A DNA stretch of 14,806 bases from Draconibacterium sp. GTDB lineage: Bacteria > Bacteroidota > Bacteroidia > Bacteroidales > Prolixibacteraceae. The position numbers were made by a program, and so were the translations under genes. The DNA lies in the NCBI GenBank assembly GCA_027011835.1, contig JALUZN010000020.1, positions 1 to 14,806 on the forward strand. The letters run 5' to 3'. Shown piece by piece: positions 6,183 to 10,769 of the stretch. The stretch's first letter is position 1. The number at the start of each line of letters is the position of its first letter. The notes below the pieces were generated by a model. The model was not told the origin of the DNA, made no database searches, and worked only from the letters and a program-made list of their open reading frames with translations.

Positions 6183-7973
6183 ATGAAAATTGAAAATATT
6201 ATACAGAAAGGTCTAAAAACTGCTTTGGCAGAACTTTATGATTTTACACCTGCCGAAAGCCAAATTCAGATACAAAATACACGCAAAGATTTAGAGGGTG
6301 ATGTTACGGTTGTCGTGTTTCCTTTTTTGAGGTTCTCGAAAAAATCGCCCGAGCAAACAGGCGACGAAATTGGTACTTACCTGGTAAAGAATATTGAATT
6401 TGTTAATTCGTTTAATGTAATAAAAGGTTTTTTAAACCTTGAAATAGAAAGCTCGTTTTGGATTGATAGTTTATTGGAAGCCTATTCCAATAAAAACTTT
6501 GGAACAGATTCTCAACCGGAAGTTTCCGAAACAGTAATGGTGGAGTATTCGAGTCCAAATACAAATAAACCACTTCATTTGGGGCATATACGTAACAATT
6601 TATTGGGGTATTCAATCTCCGAAATATTAAAAGCCACCGGGAAAAAAGTTATAAAAACAAATATTGTTAACGACCGTGGAATTCATATTTGCAAATCGAT
6701 GTATGCATGGCAAAAATGGGGAAACGGACGAACTCCTGAAAATACAGGAATGAAAGGCGACCATTTAGTTGGCGAGTTTTATGTTGAATTCGACAAACAC
6801 TACAAAGCTGAGGTTGCCGAATTAATAGAAAAAGGTCTTTCGAAGGAGGAGGCGGAAAATCAGGCACCTTCAATTTTAGCGGCCCGCGAATTGCTGGTAA
6901 AGTGGGAGGCAAAGGAAGAAGAGACCATGCAATTGTGGAAGACCATGAACTCATGGGTTTACGAAGGATTCGATGTTACTTATAAAACACTGGGAGTCGA
7001 TTTCGATAAAATTTATTACGAGTCGGAAACCTATTTGGTTGGAAAAGAGGAGGTTCTTCGTGGGCTAAAAGAGGGATTATTCTATAAAAAAGAGGATGGT
7101 TCGGTTTGGGCCGATTTAACTGCCGAAAAACTCGACCAAAAAATTTTATTGCGCAGCGATGGTACATCGGTTTATATGACACAGGATATTGGTACTGCAA
7201 AAATGCGATACGAAGACTATTCCATCGATAAAATGGTGTATGTTGTTGGTAACGAACAAAATTACCATTTTCAGGTTTTGGCCATTTTGCTCGATAAACT
7301 AGGATTTAAATGGGGGAAAGATTTGTATCACTTCTCGTATGGAATGGTGGAGTTGCCCTCGGGAAAGATGAAATCGCGCGAAGGAACTGTGGTTGATGCC
7401 GACGATTTGGTCGAGAATATGGTTAATGTAGCTCGCGATGTGGCAAACGAACTCGGTAAACTCGATTCGTTGTCGGAGAGCGATGCCGAAGATACGTACC
7501 GGATGATTGCGTTGGGTGCACTGAAGTATTTTATTCTGAAAGTAGACCCAAAGAAAAATATGCTTTTTAATCCTGAAGAATCAATCGATTTTAATGGGAA
7601 TACAGGGCCGTTTATTCAATATACTTATGCTCGAATACAGTCGGTTTTGCGAAAAGCAGCTGATAAAAACATTACGGTAAACAGCGATATTAATGTCGAT
7701 GAAATTTCAGGGAAAGAGAAAGATTTGTTAAAACGGGTTTCGCTCTTCCCATCGGTTGTTGCCGAGGCCGCCGATAACTACAGTCCGGCAGTAATTGCCA
7801 ACTATTGTTACGAACTTGTAAAAGAGTACAATCAGTTTTATCACGACCACTATATTATTAGCGAGTCCAATGAGGAGACTCGTAATTTTAGGCTTGTTTT
7901 GTCGTCGACAGTAGCATCTGTAATAAAAAAAGGAATGAATTTGTTGGGGATAGAGATGCCTGAAAGAATGTAA
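6183..7973 (+). CDS. argS: Arginyl-tRNA synthetase
   Basis: Class I aminoacyl-tRNA synthetase that charges tRNA(Arg) with arginine using ATP. It has 596 residues, a normal length. The N-terminal Add-1 domain, which recognises the tRNA D-loop, covers about 1-110. The catalytic Rossmann domain carries the HIGH-type motif PLHLGHIRNN (130-139), with EYSSPNTNKP just before it, and the loop KMKSREG (395-401) in place of KMSKS, as is usual in this branch of ArgRS. The C-terminal DALR anticodon-binding helices start near 470 (IQYTYARIQSVLRKA) and end at GIEMPERM. No Shine-Dalgarno sequence is seen; TATCTTTA at 6155-6162 is a possible -7 box without a clear -33 element. The stop codon TAA at 7971-7973 is the first part of the site duplicated by the element that follows. 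Confidence 0.98.
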   Translation: MKIENIIQKGLKTALAELYDFTPAESQIQIQNTRKDLEGDVTVVVFPFLRFSKKSPEQTGDEIGTYLVKNIEFVNSFNVIKGFLNLEIESSFWIDSLLEAYSNKNFGTDSQPEVSETVMVEYSSPNTNKPLHLGHIRNNLLGYSISEILKATGKKVIKTNIVNDRGIHICKSMYAWQKWGNGRTPENTGMKGDHLVGEFYVEFDKHYKAEVAELIEKGLSKEEAENQAPSILAARELLVKWEAKEEETMQLWKTMNSWVYEGFDVTYKTLGVDFDKIYYESETYLVGKEEVLRGLKEGLFYKKEDGSVWADLTAEKLDQKILLRSDGTSVYMTQDIGTAKMRYEDYSIDKMVYVVGNEQNYHFQVLAILLDKLGFKWGKDLYHFSYGMVELPSGKMKSREGTVVDADDLVENMVNVARDVANELGKLDSLSESDAEDTYRMIALGALKYFILKVDPKKNMLFNPEESIDFNGNTGPFIQYTYARIQSVLRKAADKNITVNSDINVDEISGKEKDLLKRVSLFPSVVAEAADNYSPAVIANYCYELVKEYNQFYHDHYIISESNEETRNFRLVLSSTVASVIKKGMNLLGIEMPERM

Positions 7974-7977
7974 GTTA
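7971..7977. repeat. Left copy of the 7-bp target-site duplication (TAAGTTA)
   Basis: TAAGTTA flanks the inserted element here and again at 8218-8224; the following G also matches, so the duplication may be 8 bp. The first three bases are the argS stop codon. Confidence 0.7.
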
Positions 7978-8217
7978 GGGTCTGCTGAAAAGCTCAGATG
8001 TGTGTCAGGTTTGGACTTTGTGAAATGCAGATGTATGTAAATCTTCAAACTGAATGAGGTATAGATATGGCGTACAGCTGAGCTGTTAAAATACTCGAAA
8101 CATAGAATAAATAAATGCAACCATTTTTAATAACAAGACAAAAAATTTGTACTTATAAAAACATCAAATATAGTATCTGGTTGTATGTCATATGTTTAAC
8201 TGTTTTTCAGCAGACCC
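7978..8217. mobile_element. Small MITE-like element (240 bp), non-autonomous
   Basis: The ends are perfect 14-bp inverted repeats, GGGTCTGCTGAAAA (7978-7991) and TTTTCAGCAGACCC (8204-8217). They appear as 17 bp because the flanking TTA and TAA happen to complement each other. The direct repeat TAAGTTA lies on both sides. Inside there is no open frame with transposase features; the interior is AT-rich and contains GCTCAG/CTGAGC pieces. This is the shape of a miniature inverted-repeat element moved by a transposase encoded elsewhere. I cannot name the parent IS family from the ends alone. It separates the 3' ends of argS and msrA. Confidence 0.75.
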
Positions 8218-8224
8218 TAAGTTA
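8218..8224. repeat. Right copy of the 7-bp target-site duplication (TAAGTTA)
   Basis: Second copy of the flanking direct repeat. Its last three bases, TTA, read on the minus strand as the TAA stop codon of msrA. Confidence 0.7.
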
Positions 8225-8809
8225 GTCTTTCAGTTTATCTTTAAATATTTTTCTGAATTTATCTATTTTCGGAATAATAACAAACTGGCAGTAACCTTCA
8301 TTTTTATTTCGTGCAAAGTAGTTTTGGTGGTAATCTTCGGCTTCATAAAACTTTTCGAACGCTGTAATTTCTGTAACAATAGGTTGGTTGTAAACTTTTT
8401 CATCGGTAAACAATTTCACTACTTTTTTTGCCACCTCTTTTTGTTTTTCAGAATGATAAAAAATAACCGAGCGGTACTGCGTTCCAACATCGTTGCCCTG
8501 CCGGTTTAACGAGGTTGGATTGTGGGTCATAAAAAATACTTCAAGAATTTCTGCAAACGAAATAATGTTTGGGTCGAAAGTAATCTGAATAACTTCGGCG
8601 TGTCCGGTCTCTCCGGTGCAAACTTCTTTGTAAGTTGGGTTTTTTGTTGTGCCTCCACTGTAACCTGGTTTCACATCAACAACGCCTTTTAACTCCGAAT
8701 AAATTGCTTCGGTACACCAAAAACATCCTCCTCCTAAAGTTGCCTTTTCAAAATTTTTTGCCATAATTCCGTTTGTCATAAAAACGAGTGTAAATAAAAT
8801 AAGCTTCAT
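8222..8809 (-). CDS. msrA: Peptide-methionine (S)-S-oxide reductase MsrA
   Basis: Repairs oxidised proteins by reducing the S-epimer of methionine sulfoxide, with reducing power usually from thioredoxin. It has 195 residues. The catalytic motif GGCFWC (27-32) gives nucleophile Cys29; further MsrA signatures are GYSGG (49-53), GHAEVIQI (69-76), the RQGNDVGTQYRS block (103-114) and YHQNYF (160-165). Cys174 near the C-terminus is a likely recycling cysteine. The first 17 residues are hydrophobic (MKLILFTLVFMTNGIMA), so the protein may be exported or membrane-tethered; an internal Met16 would give a cytoplasmic form. I keep the upstream ATG because it overlaps the previous gene's stop as ATGA, indicating coupled translation. 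There is no MsrB domain or adjacent msrB. It is the last gene of a three-gene operon. Confidence 0.96.
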   Translation of the reverse strand: MKLILFTLVFMTNGIMAKNFEKATLGGGCFWCTEAIYSELKGVVDVKPGYSGGTTKNPTYKEVCTGETGHAEVIQITFDPNIISFAEILEVFFMTHNPTSLNRQGNDVGTQYRSVIFYHSEKQKEVAKKVVKLFTDEKVYNQPIVTEITAFEKFYEAEDYHQNYFARNKNEGYCQFVIIPKIDKFRKIFKDKLKD

Positions 8810-9105
8810 TTCTTTTTCTTAAATCGAAATCTCGAAAATACTTTCTTTTCAAATTCCCAAACAAATTTAAACTGCCCAAGCAGTGTGCCAATTAGTAAAA
8901 ATAGAATCTGATAGGTTGGAAAAATAAATATAATGTAGAGTGGAACTTTTATCCACATACTTGTTTCCGGAGTTAGTCCGAGCAGATAGAATATGCCTTT
9001 TCGCGCAAATAGCGTTAAGCTACCGGTACTAGCAAATACAAACAAGAGTACAACTAATTGAAAATCGCTTTCTATATTCCACTTTTTCTTTAGCTTACTG
9101 AGCAT
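8806..9105 (-). CDS. DUF6787 family small membrane protein
   Basis: A 99-residue protein with two hydrophobic segments, about 16-34 (FQLVVLLFVFASTGSLTLF) and 53-75 (KVPLYIIFIFPTYQILFLLI), and a strongly basic C-terminus (FEKKVFSRFRFKKKK). The pattern basic N-terminus, F-Q-L, G-S-L, I-F-P-x-Y-Q and G-T-L-x-G-Q-F-x-F-x-W-x-F-E-K-K matches what I recall of DUF6787, a family of unknown function in Bacteroidota. The basic tail suggests both ends lie on the cytoplasmic side. Its stop overlaps the msrA start by 4 bp, and it starts 48 bp after the VTT-domain gene, so the three are probably one transcript. Confidence 0.75.
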   Translation of the reverse strand: MLSKLKKKWNIESDFQLVVLLFVFASTGSLTLFARKGIFYLLGLTPETSMWIKVPLYIIFIFPTYQILFLLIGTLLGQFKFVWEFEKKVFSRFRFKKKK

Positions 9106-9153
9106 TTTATTAATTCGAGATTTTTACCCTCAAAAGTACAAATTTAATACTGG

Positions 9154-9729
9154 TTAGAACATATGAGTCTGGTAAATTATATAGCCGTAAAATGCAAATC
9201 GTAAAAACCTGAACAGTGCATATTTAAGATATTTTTTTGCAGGATAACCGGCCGAGCCAACCAATAAACTAACAGCCGACCACGGAATGGGCGTGAGTGC
9301 AGCAACTATAATTAAAAATAAACCATATTTCTTTAGCATTGGCCACGACTCTTTTAAAAGCTTCTTTTTATAGTGGTCGAATGTTTTATGTTTATGGAAA
9401 AAACGACCAATAAGAAAGTTTAAATAACCCATTGCATACGAGATGGTTGCAAAAAAAGCAAGATTTAAAAAGTAGTGTGCAATGGTATCTTTATTTATGG
9501 CCCAAATCATAAAAAACTCGGGAGGAATAATTCCAAAAAAGAATTCTGAAAGAAAATAAATCAGGTAAATAATAAACGGCCTTGCATAAAACCGTTCCAT
9601 CCAGGCATCGGGGTTTTGGATGGTTACAAATTCTTTAAACAAAAAGTACCCCCCCAATAAAATTACAAGCCAGAGAAAACCTTTTAATCCGTTTCGTATT
9701 AAAAACCGCATGTGTGGACTTATTTTCAT
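9154..9729 (-). CDS. VTT/DedA-like (SNARE-associated) inner-membrane protein, YqaA-type
   Basis: A 191-residue membrane protein with about five hydrophobic segments: 15-31, 52-78, 86-111, 135-162 and 170-187. Features shared with DedA/VTT proteins are the re-entrant-like FFGIIPPEFFMIW (64-76), the glycine-rich MGYLNFLIGRFF (100-111), and the block LTPIPWSAVSLLVGSAGYP (145-163) followed by a basic, aromatic final helix. DedA-family proteins are implicated in phospholipid carrier recycling and membrane homeostasis; whether this member flips a lipid is inference. The ATG at 9729 is preceded, at about 20 nt from the predicted RNA start, by a well-spaced promoter. First gene of the operon with DUF6787 and msrA. 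Confidence 0.75.
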   Translation of the reverse strand: MKISPHMRFLIRNGLKGFLWLVILLGGYFLFKEFVTIQNPDAWMERFYARPFIIYLIYFLSEFFFGIIPPEFFMIWAINKDTIAHYFLNLAFFATISYAMGYLNFLIGRFFHKHKTFDHYKKKLLKESWPMLKKYGLFLIIVAALTPIPWSAVSLLVGSAGYPAKKYLKYALFRFLRFAFYGYIIYQTHMF

Positions 9730-9755
9730 CTGATTTGTTTAGTTTGAGTATATAA

Positions 9756-9786
9756 CAAAATACACCGACAATAGTTCGTATCAAAA
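9756..9786 (-). promoter_or_regulatory. Promoter of the VTT - DUF6787 - msrA operon
   Basis: On the minus strand, TTTTG (9786 to 9782) and TATTTTG (9762 to 9756) are exactly 19 bp apart, fitting -33 and -7 elements; the -7 box has one base fewer than TAnnTTTG. It lies 24 bp from the edge of repeat copy 1. Confidence 0.4.
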
Positions 9787-9810
9787 GTGATTTGGTTTGA
9801 AAAGGCATAC

Positions 9811-9962
9811 AAAATATTAGTTGCCCCGGGATTTATCCCGGGGATTGGAATGCGCGAAGCAAAAAGGTGCGTCAACAAAAGTTGCAAGAAGAGAAAACAC
9901 TGCACGCACCGCAACACAAGAAGTTGCAAATTTCCACAAAGGTATGCCTATGGCAGAATGAT
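9811..9962 (+). repeat. 152-bp interspersed repeat, copy 1
   Basis: First of three copies. It opens with AAAATATT, then the perfect palindrome CCCCGGGATTTATCCCGGGG (9824-9843), then GATTGGAATGC, a GGTGCGT...ACGCACC pair with about 31 bp between, and GCAACACAAGAAGTTGC. It ends at CTATGGCAGAATGAT. Counted with the first three heptads after it, it differs from copy 2 at about 9 of 176 positions with no gap. Both strands happen to be open, but copy 3 has compensating +1 and -1 indels, so I regard the unit as non-coding. Resembles REP-type elements. Confidence 0.9.
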
Positions 9963-9995
9963 GAATATCGAATAATGATTTTTGATATTCATCAT
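9958..9995. repeat. Inverted repeat at the end of copy 1 / start of the heptad tract
   Basis: ATGATGAATATC (9958-9969) and GATATTCATCAT (9984-9995) form a perfect 12-bp stem with a 14-nt loop. It arises because heptads of opposite orientation meet here. Confidence 0.7.
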
Positions 9996-10074
9996 TTATC
10001 ATTCGATATTCATTTTTATGTTTTTGAATAACGAATTTCGAATGTTGAATTCCGAATTTAGATTTAAGAATCTG
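9963..10074 (+). repeat. Degenerate 7-bp-period tract (GAATNNN), 16 units
   Basis: The sequence keeps a strict 7-bp phase over 112 bp. GAAT occurs at 9963, 9970, 10026, 10033, 10040, 10047, 10054 and 10068. The inverted form GATATTC occurs at 9984 and 10005, with ATCATTT and ATCATTC at 9991 and 9998. All of these start on the same phase. Units in the middle are in reverse orientation. Begins exactly at the end of repeat copy 1. Confidence 0.8.
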
Positions 10075-10091
10075 TTGCTGTTGAATTTTGA

Positions 10092-10243
10092 AAAATATTT
10101 GTAGCTCCGGGATTTATCCCGGGGATTGGAATGCGCGAGGCAAAAAGGTGCGTCCACAAAAGTTGCAAAAAGAGAAAACACTGCACGCACCGCAATACAA
10201 GAAGTTGCAAATTTCCACAAAGATATGCTTATGGCAGAATGAT
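10092..10243 (+). repeat. 152-bp interspersed repeat, copy 2
   Basis: Same length as copy 1, starting 281 bp downstream of copy 1's start. The opening hairpin is CTCCGGGAT (10105-10113) with ATCCCGGGG (10116-10124), one T-G pair replacing C-G. GGTGCGT and ACGCACC are retained. The GCAAC of copy 1 is GCAAT here, which can still pair (U-G) with the downstream GTTGC. Confidence 0.9.
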
Positions 10244-10278
10244 GAATATCGAATAATGATTTTTGATTTAAAAATCTG
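10244..10278 (+). repeat. Degenerate 7-bp-period tract after copy 2, 5 units
   Basis: GAATATC (10244), GAATAAT (10251), GATTTTT (10258), GATTTAA (10265) and AAATCTG (10272) follow one another in phase. The first three equal the first three units after copy 1; the last two match the final two units of the copy 1 tract, so 11 whole units (77 bp) are missing between. Confidence 0.7.
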
Positions 10279-10310
10279 CAAAGTATTGGTAGATTGTGAA
10301 TGCATAAAAA

Positions 10311-10354
10311 TCGGGCTTTAGTCCAACATATTTAGAATATGGGCTGAAGCCCGA
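10311..10354. repeat. REP-like hairpin (GGGCTTTAG/CTGAAGCCC type)
   Basis: TCGGGCTTTAGTCC (10311-10324) pairs over 14 positions, two of them G-T, with GGGCTGAAGCCCGA (10341-10354). The loop holds a smaller stem, ATATT/AATAT. Palindromes of this type are common intergenic REP-like units in Bacteroidota. Confidence 0.75.
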
Positions 10355-10375
10355 AATTGTAAGGATGTTTATTTA

Positions 10376-10395
10376 CCGTTGGATAAATCCAACGG
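10376..10395. repeat. REP-like palindrome (CCGTTGGAT/ATCCAACGG)
   Basis: CCGTTGGAT (10376-10384), AA, ATCCAACGG (10387-10395) is a perfect 9-bp inverted repeat. Its GGAT-AT-rich-ATCC core is the same design as the opening hairpin of the 152-bp repeats. Confidence 0.75.
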
Positions 10396-10456
10396 CAAAG
10401 GATATTTCTATAACACAGTAAATTTCAAATTTAAGAATTTGCGAATCTGTGGCTAT

Positions 10457-10608
10457 AAAATATTTGTAGCCCCGGGATTTATCCCGGGGATTGGAATGCA
10501 CAAAAGCAAAAAGGTGCGTCCACAAAAGTTGCAAAAAGAGAAAACACTGCACGCACCGCAACACAAAAATTGTGAATTACCACAAAGGTGTGCCTATGGC
10601 AAAATGAT
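10457..10608 (+). repeat. 152-bp interspersed repeat, copy 3
   Basis: Starts 365 bp after the start of copy 2. The perfect palindrome CCCCGGGATTTATCCCGGGG is at 10470-10489. It is more diverged than the other two: one extra base near 10502-10508, one base missing near 10570, and GTTGC replaced so that CACAA/TTGTG can pair instead. It too ends against GAAT-phase sequence: GAATTCC at 10609 and GAATTAG at 10623, 14 bp apart. Confidence 0.9.
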
Positions 10609-10713
10609 GAATTCCGGTTAACGAATTAGGTAACACAACTATCATTATACAAATAAACAGGTTAAATATTTTCTGAATTATTTAAAAAGAAACTGACTTG
10701 AGAAATGAACTTC

Positions 10714-10721
10714 TATATTTG
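10714..10721 (+). promoter_or_regulatory. -7 box upstream of the second receptor gene
   Basis: TATATTTG is an exact TAnnTTTG match, 49 bp before the ATG at 10770. No clear -33 TTTG lies 17-21 bp upstream; CTTG at 10697-10700 is 13 bp away. GAGGAAAG at 10753-10760 is an unusual purine-rich stretch near the start codon. Confidence 0.4.
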
Positions 10722-10769
10722 CATCACGCTTTTTGGCGTTTCTATTTTTAATGAGGAAAGAAATTTAAT

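Larger units (their letters stand above)
9730..10769. other. Gene-free 1-kb divergent intergenic region
   Basis: Lies between the starts of the VTT operon (minus) and the second receptor gene (plus). It contains the operon promoter, the three 152-bp repeats with heptad tracts, two REP-like palindromes and a -7 box for the receptor. Between copies 2 and 3 (10396-10456) there are loose heptad-like AAATTTC/AAATTTA units and a CAAATT/AATTTG inverted repeat. I see no gene of my own choosing here. Confidence 0.75.

Noticed and set aside
7728..8120. A minus-strand frame spanning the argS 3' end and half of the small element
   Set aside because: Most of it is the complement of argS, it shows no transposase motif, and it does not start inside the element.
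9803..9949. AGGCATAC (9803-9810) and GTATGCCT (9942-9949) as terminal inverted repeats of copy 1
   Set aside because: The left member lies outside the conserved unit and is absent beside copies 2 and 3, so the 8-bp match is probably chance.
9811..10608. Three spaced repeats as a possible CRISPR array
   Set aside because: The units are 152 bp, far longer than CRISPR repeats, the spacing is irregular (281 and 365 bp), and no cas gene is present.
9787..10621. Open frames on both strands across the three repeat copies, giving peptides with NPRDKSRG or PGFIPGIG motifs
   Set aside because: The frames follow the repeat, not a protein: copy 3 carries +1 and -1 indels that break the shared frame, no start sites are conserved, and the motif comes from the GGGATTTATCCC palindrome read in different frames.
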